Shown here one piece after another: positions 40,541-52,844 of a stretch of 64,000 nt of DNA (its first letter is position 1; each line of letters begins with the position of its first letter). The translations under genes and the position numbers were made by a program. Origin of the DNA: Eledone cirrhosa (Eukaryota; Mollusca; Cephalopoda; Octopoda; Eledonidae). A model generated the notes under the pieces. It worked only from the letters and a program-made list of their open reading frames with translations, had not been told where the DNA came from and did not search any database. Location of the stretch: assembly GCA_964016885.1 (NCBI GenBank), contig OZ024742.1:124063328-124127327 (forward strand), given 5' to 3'.

Positions 40541-40760
40541 GTTTGTTTCAATCATGCTGTTCTACGTTGGATCTCACTCTCTGTTCTCTTCGGTAATTAT
40601 CGTTCACCGTAGCATTGGTTGGAACCAAATACTTATGAAAGAATGTGGGTATTTATAAACATTACGGCAAATTTCTGTTCAAAGCAGATCTTCGTCAGGG
40701 AAAGATAGGTATGCCTGTCCACGGGGTATATAGATTGGGTATCATTGGATGATGTGTGCA
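40541..40760 (-). repeat. Hammerhead-like PLE-flank relic
   Basis: On the minus strand, CCCTGACGAAGATCTG followed by GAACAGAAATTTG gives CUGACGA (40698-40692), an imperfect UCUG/CAGA stem and GAAA (40675-40672). This is the CUGANGA-stem II-GAAA order of hammerheads. Surroundings are non-coding. Confidence 0.4.
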
Positions 40761-41620
40761 ATTTTTAGGCAAAACATTTTGAATCGGTTAGATAATTACC
40801 AAAGGGAAACTGCAAAATTAATTGCCATTTCAATTTCTTAACTAATAGAACGGTTAAATCGGTCAATCAGTGTAAACGTTACATTCATCGTATTCACCAA
40901 GTATTAAAATATGTTTGGCATTTTGAATATATGTTTCTTTAAATAAATTGCATTCAAGGAAGGCTGACCTAAAGCCGTAACCTACTAAAAAATTAAATAA
41001 AATATAAACACGAATACTTTGATATATATAGATGAAAAAGATACTCCTTTAAATTGCTATCGTAAATACTGCAGTGATTCACCATCCTTAAATCTGTCTT
41101 TTAGTATTCAATAAATCTTAGATATTAATTTTAAAATTACAATTAATTGTAAAAAAGTAACCAAATTTTGAGAATTTGGTAAGCATTAAACTTTGATAAT
41201 TATTATTGAACTAAGAGGTTAATTTTTCCTAAATATATGTTGTTACATAGAACATATCATATAAAATATTTTACATCTTTAAATACAACATCACTTAGAA
41301 CGAAAACAAAATACATTCAATATTATATAAGGAAATTAAAACAAGTTCTTTATATAAATGTACATTAGCAACTAGGAGTGTAGCAATGTCTTGTAAAGTA
41401 GAATCCCAAACAGAAAAATCTCTTTCTGATCTTTTCAAATTTGATTGCTTTTAAGTTTTCAATATGAATATGTATGACTGGTTATTTTACATAATCTAAA
41501 AACGTACTGGAAACATCGAAAGATACAATAAATTTCAATGCACTTCCGTATGTATACATGTTTATTCAAATGTATACACTTTTATTCAAATACGTGTATA
41601 ATTATATATGATGTTATGAT
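40761..41620. other. Unique AT-rich DNA
   Basis: No gene or repeat recognised. Confidence 0.5.
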
Positions 41621-41622
41621 TA

Positions 41623-41625
<3 letters not shown>

Positions 41626-41685
<60 letters not shown>
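41626..41685. repeat. (TA)n microsatellite
   Basis: Pure TA run beside repeat D1. Confidence 0.95.
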
Positions 41686-41689
<4 letters not shown>

Positions 41690-41945
41690 TTTGAGTATAT
41701 GTTGGTTGTTTACCGATACCTCAGTATTCAGATTGGAGCACTCGACAAAGTACGCAGGTTGGTTGGTTTACTCCGGTGTAATGTAAAATAAGTAAGTCAA
41801 ACATGTACAATTTGGCTTCGTTTATTATAAATTCTCTGCTATATATATTTTGGTGACTGCTATTATTGGCTGTGACCTCTTCAGGCAGTCCGAATTGGTG
41901 TGGAAAAGACAGGTACACATGTTGTTGAAGTGTGTTTCACTCTGT
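41690..41945 (-). repeat. Dispersed repeat D1, right copy
   Basis: Inverse of 1-272 (see there). In this copy the minus strand keeps CCTGAAGAGGTCACAGCC, closer to a CUGAAGA core box than the copy at the left edge. Confidence 0.65.
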
Positions 41946-43330
41946 CAATACATCGATATGTCCACCTCCTGGGTGTGTTGTTAGTTCTCTGAGGAATTGG
42001 AATGATATGGGCTAGGACAAACGAATTTCAGCGTCATAGGATACGCTCGTATCCCATTGGTCAATTGTGAGACCACTCCTCAGTCGAAAGTCTATAGAAA
42101 TTCTTCTGAGGCAGGTCACCCTGTTATAGTTTTTTTATCAGAATGTTTATGTAGAGCTGACCTCATTCACTGTGTTGGTAGTGGTAGTGGTGTTAAGAGG
42201 TCAGCTAGCAGGTCAACTTTAGTATGCTGCTGCTATGATCTGAGGAATATATGCGTGTAGACTGGCATCTAGCCTGCCACCATCTCACGTGGTGGGGGAT
42301 GCCAAACAAATAAACAATGTGTGTGTTACAAACAATATCACAAATTTAGAAAAATATAAACTGTAATAAAAAACCTTTTTGTGTCAGAATCGAGAAGTGT
42401 AAAGAATTACAATACTTATTTTAGCATAGAGTACGTACGTGTGATTGACCGTCAGCGCGCACCGTTGCGCGTGCTCACGTATAAACTGAGGCTCAGAGAT
42501 TTCACCTATTTACGTCCACACAGTCTAACAAAAGATGGGTACCTTTTAAAAGCAAAATAGGTAAAAGTGGAGTGAAAAATACCAGAAACCCAGTGTGTCA
42601 AAATCCTGAAGTTAAAGGAATACAATTCTTATTTCAGCATAAAGTAAATATGCGAGTATTTTTGTCAACGCGCACCGTTACAAGCACACACGCACAAACA
42701 CAGCAGGCTCAGTTTCAATCTAATATTACATCTCACAGTCACACACACGCATACATGCACGCATACGCATAAAGTCAGCTCTAGATGTGGGGAAAGGGGT
42801 CAGTGGTAGTAATAGGCGCGTCATATTTACTTGTGTTGTTTATCCCTGACTCATGCGTGCGAAGGTGGTCGGGTTTGAGGCACGATATCCTCCGGATATT
42901 CGGGTCACAAGCCCAGGTTGGGAGTTGGGGCCCGCTGGTAGGAAAATTGGGGTGCCTGTTTGCACAGAGGATAGGACTCTACCGACGTACTTCGTCTATT
43001 CATATTCATCTAGTGTCAGCTAACTTGAGTTCTGGTTAAAGAAGTGAGAGAGAGGGGTTGACCACAGCGGTGTGAAGCATGGTTTTAGCTGCTAGGTTGG
43101 TGTGTTGCTATAGGAGTCGATCGAGGCGGGAATAGAGGTGGGAAGTGAGTAGGGGGTGGTTTACCTTGGGCTCGGTGTGACCGAGCTGCTGTCCCTATAG
43201 TTTGAGGGAAGTTCCCAGCCCAATGGGTTGTTATCCATATAGCTTGAGGAAGGTTCCGGGTCGGAGGTGTCTACATGTACCAAAGAAGTCGGTTCTGAGG
43301 TTGATTAGGGTGCTCCCACCACATATTTGT
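41946..43330. other. Moderately GC-rich non-genic DNA with a diverged repeat pair
   Basis: 42370-42490 and 42575-42700 are diverged direct copies (GTGTCA-AATC, AATACAAT-CTTATTT-AGCATA, GCGCACCGTT). 42785-43320 is G-rich with no long frame. Probably old element sequence, unassigned. Confidence 0.45.
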
Positions 43331-43334
43331 CTTA

Positions 43335-43975
43335 CTTATTTTATTTTATATATATATATCAAAGGTATGTATTGAGTTAGAAACTCTAAATATTCTCTTA
43401 CAATAAAATAGCTCTAGAAAAGAGATTTTTCCCAGCCGTGTATTATAATTGAATATAAAAGAAAAACAAACACAGATATATACATATATGTGTTCACATC
43501 GTAAGGGACCAGATTCGTTAAGGTAAAAAGAATACTAACTATAAACAATACGCTTTGCCAGACTCAATTTAAGAATAAATCAAGAAAATAAATACACACC
43601 GGAATTGTGGTAACTACCAATCACCCAGACAACTTTGGCTATGTTGTTTCGCCAAATTAATCGTGAAGAAGAATACCGATTCTTGCTGATCAGTGGATAA
43701 AGAATTAGTATCCTGGTCATTTCTAAATATATTAAAAAAAACTGAATAGTGTGCGTATACATAATAACGCACATGGTATCTGAACTTAGCGTATCTCACA
43801 AACTTACACCACTAAATATAGCGGCCAGCGTTACTCGACATTTGAATTAGCTCAACAAATTAAGGGAGCCGAATATATCAAAGGTATATATTGAGTTAGA
43901 AACTCACAATAGTCTCTTACAATAAAATAGCTCTAGGAAAGAGATTTTTCCTAGCCTTATATTATAGTTGAAGAT
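43335..43975 (+). repeat. Direct repeat pair of about 105 bp
   Basis: 43355-43460 and 43875-43980 share TATCAAAGGTATRTATTGAG, TTACAATAAAATAGCTCTAG and AAGAGATTTTTCC. The DNA between (43480-43870) has no gene; the pair could be terminal repeats of a 640-bp element. Confidence 0.7.
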
Positions 43976-44010
43976 AAATGAAACACACACACACACACAT
44001 ATATATATAT

Positions 44011-44133
44011 GGAAAAAAGTGAAACGATATTTCATTTCTCACTCTTAGTACGGCTGCTACTTAAATATAAGTATGTATACGTACATACATATATGTATAC
44101 AGACGTACAGTAGGATGTATATATATACATACA

Positions 44134-44228
<95 letters not shown>

Positions 44229-44891
44229 GTATGAATTCACCGAACATTTATTATAATGCTCGGTTTGTTTGTAAAGAAACATCCCGAATTACGCCGTACA
44301 GTGTTTAGCAACAATCGTTGCCCTTTTGTTCAACACTGACAAAGGAAAGATGTACTAGTTTCAAGCTTATTAGCTATGGTCAGCACCGTATACCTTCCTG
44401 CCAGATGATTGAACGTCGGAAAGTATATACTTTCCTTATGCATGTTAATGGCTGAGCAGCCTAATTTGCATATCGAGTGAGTTAATCGGCGGGGCGCAAA
44501 GAAAACGATAAATGGAAAAAATGAAACGAAATTTAATTTCTCATATATACTTTCACACGTTCAATCATCTGGCAGGAAAGTATACGGTGCTGACGATAGA
44601 TAATAAGCTTGAAACTAGTACATCGTTCCTTTGTCAGTGTTTAACAAAAGGGCAACGATGGTTGCTAAACACTGTACAGCGTAATTCGGAATATTTGTTT
44701 ACAAACAAACCGAGCATTATAATAAATGTTCGGTGAATCCGTACGTACATATATGTATGTGTGCATGTATGTATATATATACATACTACTGTATGTCTGT
44801 ATACATGTATGTATGTACGTATACATAATTATATTTAAGTAACAGCCGTACTAAGAGTGAGAAATGAAATTTCGTTTTATTTTTTCCATTT
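44011..44891. repeat. Large foldback repeat F3 with hammerhead-like core
   Basis: Arms 44011-44429 and 44543-44891 are inverted copies, about 93 percent alike outside a (TA)n expansion that is present only in the left arm (44138-44224). The right arm, + strand, has GCTGACGA (44589-44596), a short AGAT/AGCT-type stem and TTGAAAC (44609-44615). The left arm has CTGACCA. Part of one outer end is repeated within the spacer near 44513-44540. Confidence 0.82.
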
Positions 44892-45610
44892 ATTGATAGA
44901 TAGATAGATAAAGAGAGGGAGAGAGAGAAAGAAAGAAAGAGAGAGAGAAAGAAATAATGTGTATGATGCTGACAGCTGGGGAAACCACTAATCATGGGAG
45001 GACTCAATATTTGTGGAGATGAAGTGTATGCATAAATATAAGTAAATTCCAGATTATGGTGCCAAGCAGTTTCGGCTTGTGTGTTCAGCAAGCCTAAACG
45101 GAGGTGTAGTAATATTGTAGGGTGCTTTGGTTGAATGTATGATAGCACTAAATTGATCTGAGGGAGAAAGTCGGTATGGGTCGAGAATAGTAGGTGTATC
45201 TGGAGGGACAATGGGTCAGGAGAAGATGTATTATGGGTAGAAGGAGGGTTACTTAGTGGGCAAAAGTGGAGTAGGATGAAAAAAGGCATAGAAGCCATAG
45301 GAATAGTTGTGGGAGGGGTTAGGCCATTTTGTAGACAAGACTTAGAACCTGAATGAGAATTTGTAAGAATATCATTTTTTAAAAAGTGGGTTATATAGAA
45401 GTAGATGTGCAAATGGTTAGGTAAATTAGTAAAGAGGATCAAATAAAATCAGAAAAAAATATAAGGGTTTTAACATAGGCAAAGTGGATAATATAGGTTG
45501 GTAACCGTAATTTTAAAAAAACATACACACACACATACATACACAGATATATATATAAATATATATAAATATATATGAATATTATATATGAATATTACAT
45601 ATGAATATTT
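44892..45610. other. (GA)n tract and unassigned DNA with a long open frame
   Basis: GA/GATA tract to 44955. A minus-strand frame spans 44786-45442 (218 codons), Pro/Ser/His-rich (PLSNPPSTHNTSSPD), ending inside foldback F3. I know of no match; it may be the coding end of an unknown element or chance in purine-rich DNA. Confidence 0.4.
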
Positions 45611-46805
45611 AGGGCGGGTAAAATTCCCGAGATCCATGGACGAGTTCTCTCCAGCGGTCTCTGTCACTCATCATCGCTACCACGTCCTGCGCCTCCAATA
45701 TACCAGTGTCTCCTTCTTGTAGTATGTCCGTGCAAGGGCTCCCAATGAAGCCCTGAATGCAGCGTCAACTCTGGATGTCGGTGAGCATGTCCAGCTAACC
45801 TCTGTCTCCGCTGTGTCACTTTTGAGCTGACTTTTGGGCGGTTCCCGCACAGCTCTGCGTCCTTTATCCTCAGTGTATACTGATTAATGTTCAGAGCCAT
45901 CATCAGTATTCTTGTGTAGCATCCATCCATCATCTCAGTGAGTTTCTTGGTCAGTGTCCAAGCCTCAGTTTCCTACAGCAGTACAGACTCCACTGCAGCA
46001 AAGAAGAGACGGATTTCAGGTCTTTAGGAAGGTCCGACTTCCATACCGATCACAAACCGTGGCACGCCATCCAGGCTTTGCTCTTCCTCTCAACCACATC
46101 ATCTTCTGTGTTTCTAATCTTTGCTCCTAGGTACAGGAAGTCCTCAACCAGCTCTAGCGGCTTCACGCCTACATTCAAAATCTTCTCTGGCTTCTTATTA
46201 TTCTCTACCAGATACTTCGTCTTAATCTCATTTATTCTCAGCCCCACAATCATCGACACAGTCTCCGCCTCCTGCATCAACTTCTCTGCCCACTTCTCTT
46301 TGTTTGTCACCAGAACTATGTCGTCGGCAATTCAGCATCTGATATCGTGTTCGCCTTCACTCTCCTGCTTTGAGCCAGTGTTACAGTAAAACCAGAGTCA
46401 TGGTGTATCTCCAGCGCAAGGTGCATACAATAGTGTACTGCGATGGTAAATGTGTATGGAGCCAACGTATCTCCCTGGAGCACCCCAGCCAGTATATCAA
46501 AGAACGCCGTCATCCCACGAGGTGTAATGACTTGCGCTTTGGTGTTGGTTTAGAGCGGTGATATTAGGTCCACTATCTTCTTGGGGATTCCATAAGCCTG
46601 TAAGATCTTCATGAGGCAGTGACGGTCAACAGAATCAAAGGCCTTCCTAAAGTCAATGAAAACCATGATAGCTGGAAGGCTCTTTCCTTTACTCCTTCTA
46701 TTATCCTCCTCAGCATCAGGATGTGACTGATGGTTGATCTCCCCTCTCTGAAGCCGTTCTGGTTGTCCCTGAGCTTATTCTCCATTTCCGGCTCCATTTA
46801 TGGGT
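45611..46805 (-). pseudogene. LINE family A, RT part to 3' end
   Basis: The longest copy of family A. From the right on the minus strand: LRDNQNGFREGRSTISHIL (RT motif with the FR.GRS signature), FSLTLGRP in place of the usual D(F)xKAFDS, ILAGVLQGDTLAPYTFTI (the xxGVxQGDxLAP motif), then KAN and the lost YADD region, GLRINEIKTKYL, LELVEDFLYLGAKI, DGCYTRILMMALN and the common tail to 45611. Frameshifts and stops separate the blocks. The protein acts as a combined reverse transcriptase in target-primed retrotransposition; this copy is dead. Confidence 0.78.
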
Positions 46806-46910
46806 TAAATAATTACCTTGTTCGAGTGGCGCCGGTAAGGTATTATCAGCCACTGACAAGAGCCATGGAGAGTCGATTTAACAGCTCTAGGGTTAGAGCC
46901 CCCAACTTCA

Positions 46911-47058
<148 letters not shown>

Positions 47059-47157
47059 TATAGACATAGAATATTCGAAAATATTCTGTATGTTTATAAT
47101 AAACATTTTGAAGACCTAATCGCTATAGAATAGAATACGTCACGTATTACAATTAGA

Positions 47158-47244
47158 TTCTCGATAAAAGCAAGGGAAGTAATCTACGCGTTTCATTCTT
47201 GTTAGAAATCATCAGGACTACATATCCAGTGCTTTTATCGAGAA
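47158..47244 (-). ncRNA. Hammerhead ribozyme-like motif, unit 1
   Basis: Minus strand, 5' to 3': outer stem TTCTCGATAAAAGCA, an internal loop, stem I strand GTAGTC, core CCTGATGA, stem II TTCT-AACA-AGAA with a U on each side, core GAAA, CGCG, TA, stem I strand GATTAC, a second internal loop and TGCTTTTATCGAGAA. The outer stem is 15 bp and perfect; stem I is six pairs with one G-U. All CUGANGA and GAAA core bases are present. Predicted cut is between 47185 and 47184 (after the A of UA). The CGCG stem III is palindromic, so two units can pair, as in PLE-type dimeric hammerheads. The U-U opposition at the base of stem II is unusual and could lower activity. Confidence 0.65.
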
Positions 47245-47467
47245 TGACACAGCTAGAGACTTATAGAATACTTAGCTGTGTACAGGAACTGGTTTGAAAG
47301 AGCGGTTGCCGGTCCGGCAGAAATTAGAAATTGGAATAAATGCTCTGAAATAGCGATATATATGTGAATATAGACATAGAATATTCGAAAATATTCTGTA
47401 TGTTTATAATAAACATTTTGAAGACCTAATCGCTATAGAATAGAATACGTCACGTATTACAATTAGA

Positions 47468-47554
47468 TTCTCGATAAAAGCAAGGGAAGTAATCTACGCG
47501 TTTCATTCTTGTTAGAAATCATCAGGACTACATATCCAGTGCTTTTATCGAGAA
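47468..47554 (-). ncRNA. Hammerhead ribozyme-like motif, unit 2
   Basis: Identical to the motif in unit 1; predicted cut between 47495 and 47494, exactly 310 bp from the first. Confidence 0.65.
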
Positions 47555-47777
47555 TGACACAGCTAGAGACTTATAGAATACTTAGCTGTGTACAGGAACT
47601 GGTTTGAAAGAGCGGTTGCCGGTCCGGCAGAAATTAGAAATTGGAATAAATGCTCTGAAATAGCGATATATATGTGAATATAGACATAGAATATTCGAAA
47701 ATATTCTGTATGTTTATAATAAACATTTTGAAGACCTAATCGCTATAGAATAGAATACGTCACGTATTACAATTAGA

Positions 47778-47864
47778 TTCTCGATAAAAGCAAGGGAAGT
47801 AATCTACGCGTTTCATTCTTGTTAGAAATCATCAGGACTACATATCCAGTGCTTTTATCGAGAA
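47778..47864 (-). ncRNA. Hammerhead ribozyme-like motif, unit 3
   Basis: Identical to the motif in units 1 and 2; predicted cut between 47805 and 47804. Confidence 0.65.
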
Positions 47865-47959
47865 TGACACAGCTAGAGACTTATAGAATACTTAGCTGTG
47901 TACAGGAACTGGTTTGAAAGAGCGGTTGCCGGTCCGGCAGAAATTAGAAATTGGAATAA

Positions 47960-47960
<1 letters not shown>

Positions 47961-48014
<54 letters not shown>

Positions 48015-48055
48015 TGTGTGTGTGTGTGTGTATGTGTGTGTGTGAGTGTGTGTAC
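47961..48055. repeat. (TA)n(TG)n microsatellite right of the tandem array
   Basis: TA run, then TG run with GAG interruptions. Together with 46911-47055 it makes an inverted microsatellite frame around the array. The next 185 bp (to 48240) hold no recognised feature. Confidence 0.95.
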
Positions 48056-48239
48056 ATATGCTACTGGTAACATGTAACCCAGTACGACCGGTCTCATGGT
48101 CGGGTCGTTGGCGATTAGACCGGCAAACTCCACCAAGCTAGCTTGGTGAGCAGGTTGATATATACACCCTCTGGGATGAAATACAGAAGCGGTAAATGGC
48201 GGAGGGTTTGTCCTGAGGTTAGAATAGATGATATAGGCT

Positions 48240-48713
48240 GTCTAAACAATTATTTTATGGGTAGCTCACCAGGAGAAAAAGGTAAAGGCATAAGGCAAAA
48301 AGGGGTTTAAGGATGTCATAAAAGACAAATTTACAGACGTGGAGATTGATATTGAGAAGTGGTAGCAACTGGTTGAAGGCCGTACATCATTTAAAAGTGA
48401 TGTCTACGAGAAAAAGCGAGAGGGACATGTTGTTTTGAAGCATCGCTCCGTAAGTGGGTCCCAAATACAATGCCTGCAAAAATACAGCTGGAATTGAGCT
48501 CCAACATATATGGCCGATTTCTCTAACAAAAGGTGGATTTGTCAACTATCTGAAGTCACACGAGCCAAGGAGAAATTGAGGCAATTTGGAGATGGTTCTT
48601 CCACCTCCCACTCCACAGCACATTCGCAATGAGTGTGGCTTGATGTGCAAATCATCTGGTGGACTGACCAGACATGGTAGAATGGATGAGGAAACACCCC
48701 AAACGGTGTTACC

Positions 48714-48715
<2 letters not shown>
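48240..48715 (+). pseudogene. LINE 3' end with zinc-finger-like tail
   Basis: The + strand in several frames reads GFKDVIKDKFTDVEIDIEKW, LVEGRTSFKSDVYEKKREG and then, from 48586, HIRNECGLMCKSSGGLTRHG, which keeps the C..C....R.GL..H pattern seen at the C-terminus of many RTE-like LINE proteins. Frameshifts and stops break it. The right end meets (TA)n at 48717. Confidence 0.55.

Positions 48716-48716
<1 letters not shown>

Positions 48717-48762
<46 letters not shown>
48717..48762. repeat. (TA)n microsatellite
   Basis: TA run between the LINE tail and repeat R1. Confidence 0.95.
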
Positions 48763-48766
<4 letters not shown>

Positions 48767-48975
48767 ATAATAATAAAATTGAAGACTAAAATCCAAAGAG
48801 GGCTCGATAAGGAAAATATATTTAAAATATATAAGAACCGTAGAGCAAATATTTATTAAAATAACAGATTAAAGTTTAAGCAAAGAACCGCTGCTTTCAC
48901 CCTTAACGGGATCTTCTGAAACTAACAAAGTCAATCTGTAAACGCAGAACTGGATATTTCAAAAAACGTTGTAGA
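48763..48975 (+). repeat. Dispersed repeat R1, copy 2
   Basis: Closely matches 1229-1435 over its length, with the same (TA)n-abutting start (AGTAATAATAAT). Confidence 0.8.
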
Positions 48976-49014
48976 AATATTCAGACGTTGTTTCTGCATG
49001 ATGAATATAAGTCA

Positions 49015-49016
<2 letters not shown>

Positions 49017-49061
<45 letters not shown>

Positions 49062-49092
49062 CGTGTGTGTGCGTGTGTGTGTGTGTGCGTGT

Positions 49093-49143
<51 letters not shown>
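49017..49143. repeat. (TA)n(TG)n microsatellite
   Basis: TA run then TG run with CG interruptions. Confidence 0.95.
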
Positions 49144-49145
<2 letters not shown>

Positions 49146-49255
49146 GTCGCGTGGCTTAGTGGTTGGAGTTTGGGATATAGAATGGTGAGATTGTGAGTTC
49201 GATTACTGGACCAGGCGTTGCGTTGTATTCTTGAGTAAGACATTTCACCTGTAGA
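49144..49255 (+). mobile_element. tRNA-head SINE fragment
   Basis: GTCGCGTGGCTTAGTGGTTG (A-box), GTGAGTTCGATTACTGG (B-box), then TTCTTGAGTAAGACATTTCA. The body beyond 49255 is worn. Confidence 0.6.
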
Positions 49256-49514
49256 AAGGAGTTGTGAAATTACAATTTCCAAGCAGTATCGAGAACATTA
49301 TTGGCGTGGGCAGGTGACTAGTGTGCATGGGCGACAGTTGTACTTCCACAAAAAATCCTCTTTGCCGAGAGTTTATATTTTCAATGGAAGGCCGCAATAC
49401 TGTCCATTTATTTTTGAGACATGAAACCGATTCGGTAAAGGTAACCATAGTGAGTACAGTGATTTTTTTGAAATTTAACTTGAAACTTTTCCTTATTTCC
49501 TAAACCTTGATTAT

Positions 49515-49516
<2 letters not shown>

Positions 49517-49569
<53 letters not shown>

Positions 49570-49576
49570 GGGGGGG
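49517..49576. repeat. (TA)n(TG)n(G)n microsatellite
   Basis: TA run, short TG and a G9 run. Confidence 0.92.
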
Positions 49577-49579
49577 GCG

Positions 49580-50117
49580 TGTATGCACGCCTCTGTGTGT
49601 TAGTATCAAATGTATTAACGTCCAGTAGCATAGAATAATAAATGAATGTTTATTCATGATTATTCTTACATTCAATATAAATATGATCATATTTAACAAG
49701 CTTAGAATAGAATACAGATGTGCCGACCAGTTTTCTACTTCTGGCTTTACGTTTGTACTTTTAGTGTTAGGCGAGAACGTTTAATCTACAGAAGTTTTTC
49801 CTATGCCGCATGTTAGAAAGATTGCTACGAAATATATGAAAACACAAAATGTCTAGTAAAAAAGAATCGGGACACGTATCTCTCGCCACAATAAATATTT
49901 CAATATGAATCTATTATGTAATATATTCTATAATATCAGTATACACCGAATGTAATTAGTTTTTGATATATGTGCATAGAAGGCAATCTTTATCGTTATA
50001 TTTTAAACAATACCTTTGTTCATTTCGAAATAAGTATAGCCGAGTACTTTTTGTTATTTTTGTATCGTTATTTGTTACTTAGCCACATAGGTTCAAAAAC
50101 AAACGCACATACCCGCG
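49580..50117. other. Non-genic AT-rich DNA
   Basis: No gene or repeat recognised. Confidence 0.5.
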
Positions 50118-50250
50118 CATACAGCCACATACACGCACACACACACATACACACACATACACACACAAATACACACATACACACACACAAATATATATAT
50201 ATATATATATATATAGTAACTTCACCTTACATTCCCAGGATACACACACA

Positions 50251-50318
<68 letters not shown>
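50118..50318. repeat. (CA)n and (TA)n tracts around a short repeat
   Basis: CA and TA runs; between them GTAACTTCACCTTACATTCC (50217), which recurs at 53044 and, inverted, near 53405-53425. Confidence 0.9.
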
Positions 50319-50389
50319 TATTGAAGTTTCCGTTGAAAATTGAAAAAAGTCATAGGAGTGAAGAGTGCTCTATGTAAGTACCAGAGCAA

Positions 50390-51729
50390 AATTTAATGTA
50401 TAATAAACAATACAATATAATTACCTCATTGCCAGAGGTTTCCCGAATAAGACGAATACGAAAAAAACGTCCTCATTCGTTCGTCGGACAAGGTAATATA
50501 AAACATAGTGAAATATTTGGAAAGTCTCTTCAAGAAATGCAAAACATATATAAATAAAAGTAATGCAAGAGATATATTAAAAAATATAGAAAAATATACA
50601 ATAGGCCATAACTTAGATAGATTAAGGAAAGACTTAATTAACACCTTTCCTAGTTTTAATATAAAAATTACTATTGACACTAACTTTCCAATGTTAATTT
50701 TCTAGATATAAACCTAGATTTAACTACTGCTTCTTATAAACCATACCATAAACCTAACGAAAATGTAAAATATATAAATAAAGGCTCTTGCCATCCTCCT
50801 ATAGTTTTTAAAAAACTTATCCCTAATATTAGGCGTAGGATCTCCACCCTCTCTTGCTCAGAAGCTATTTTCAATAAGGCATCCCCCTACTATAATGAAG
50901 CCCTTCAAAATAGCGGATTTAGCGAACCGATTAAGTACATACCGAACAATAATAACTCTTTTAAACATAATAATAGGAAAATAAAAATAACCTGGTTCAT
51001 ACCCCCCTACTCTCTAGCAGTTAAAACTAATGTAGGCAAAACATTGCTAGTGCTCTTAGATAAACATGTCCCTAGAACACATAGATACTATAAGATCTTC
51101 AATAGAAACTGTCAGAATTAGCTACTCCTGCGGTCCCCCTATTAAATCCTATATCATCAATAAGAAATCACCGAGAGAACATCAAAATTGCTCCTGTTGA
51201 GTCAAAAGTGAATGCCCATTACAAGGTAAATGCAATACCAAAGCCATTGTATATGCGGCTAAAGTGACAACCATCAGCAACAACCAACCAGCCACCAGTG
51301 AGCGATATGTGGGTATGACACAAGACAAATTCAAAACTCGTTATTACTCACATGTCGCATCTTTCCGACATCCAGAAAAAAGATTCACAACAGCTCTGGC
51401 CAGCAGAATATGTGATTTGAAAGATCAAGGTATCCAATATAAATTGGATTGTTCAATTTTGAACCAATCTAAAGAATATGCAAGAGGAACAAGAAGATGC
51501 ACACTCTGCATAAGCGAAAAATATTGGATTTTACAAAACCTTAAATCACCAAAAACCTGCCTAAATACAAACACGGAAATCTTCACCAGTTGCCCACACA
51601 TGAAATCACACTTGCTTTCCACTCATATAAACTTAACTCACTGTCAGATACTTATCCTCCATAAAATCTTATTCTTCACTTTCCTTAAATTATTCTCTCT
51701 AGAGACTTCTCTTTCTGATTTACTTTAAT
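50390..51729 (+). pseudogene. Penelope-like element: RT thumb, linker and GIY-YIG nuclease
   Basis: The + strand reads DRLRKDLINTFPSFNIKITI, then after a frameshift near 50690 NFLDINLDLTTASYKPYHKP, HPPIVFKKLIPNIRRRIS and KITWFIPPYSLAVKTNVGK to HRYYKIFNRN. A frameshift near 51111 leads to RISYSCGPPIKSYI, and an in-frame TGA at 51198 sits within the Cys-rich linker (CSC..VKSECPLQGKC). The GIY-YIG core RYVGMTQDKFKTRYYSH and the end TRRCTLCISEKYWIL follow intact to the stop at 51727-51729. The RT palm with its catalytic aspartates is absent. The first 200 bp (50390-50600) recur inverted at 52845-53030. This is the Neptune/Penelope-like type, unlike the copy at 22.6 kb. Confidence 0.83.
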
Positions 51730-52202
51730 TTTTAACTTTATTTTTAATTTTATTTTTATTTTTACTTCACATCCACCAGTAACCTCCCCCTACTCTTCGA
51801 TTCACTTACCTAATAACTTCAACATTCCACATGTTACTTCCCCATTTTCTTTCACTACCTGATTTCAAATGTCACTTGCGTTTTCCACCCCAGATATGTT
51901 CTGTTGTTTCGCAGCAGTTTTTATAATAGTACTCATTTATTCATAAGGCTGCTTTATACTCTGTATCTATATGTCTGAGTGTGTTTATGGGTATATACGT
52001 TCTGTATATGTATACGAGCTCCCCTGTATGTGTGCGTGCGTACGTGTATATATATGTGTGTGTATGTGTGTTTTTATATCTATGTTTTTAGATATATGTT
52101 TTTTACATTCTTATTTTTACGTGCGTGCGCAGAAGGGGGAATGTACGTGAATGTGTATATATGTATGTATATATGTATACGTATTTATGGGTGTGTATGG
52201 GG

Positions 52203-52270
<68 letters not shown>

Positions 52271-52844
52271 GTGCCTCGTGTGTATATATGTACGCATACA
52301 TGCGCTTTTGTCTGTACGTATTTGTGTGTATAAATATTTTTATAGATATATGTTATTTACAGATATATGTGTATGTACGTGCGTCCCTATGTTTGTTTTC
52401 TTTTCTCTAGTGTAAATTGATTACTTTCTCTTTCATTTAAACATTTTTTTCATTCTCATATACTGTTTCATTTTTATACATATATCGAGAATGACACTTT
52501 TTTTCACTATTACACCCCTTCCCTCTTTATCTTCCGCATATAAGTGACCGCGCGTGTGTGTGTGTTTATACGCGTGCTTTCATACTCGTATGTGTATTTA
52601 ATACCTGTATCTTGATGCGTGTCCACTATATCATCATCTTTTTTTCAACTCATATTATATCCGTATTTGTGGTCACATATACACAAATATACTTGCCCTC
52701 ATATATGTACTTACGCACACATTTTCACCATACACATGCATTTGTACATTCACACATATGTACATTTGTGAGTGTATATACATACATGTACACATACCTA
52801 ACTATATTTGCTTATATTTTTTGTATATTTTACTATATTTTTTA
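51730..52844. other. Non-coding 3' part of the PLE with (TA)n tract
   Basis: AT- and TG-rich sequence, (TA)n at 52207-52270, and no coding frame of note. It lies between the coding part and the inverted terminal copy, so it is likely part of the element. Confidence 0.55.

Noticed and set aside
44786..45442. 218-codon minus-strand open frame
   Set aside because: It overlaps the foldback arm and a GA tract; the low-complexity Pro/Ser/Leu content suggests chance. Left as an unassigned region rather than a CDS.
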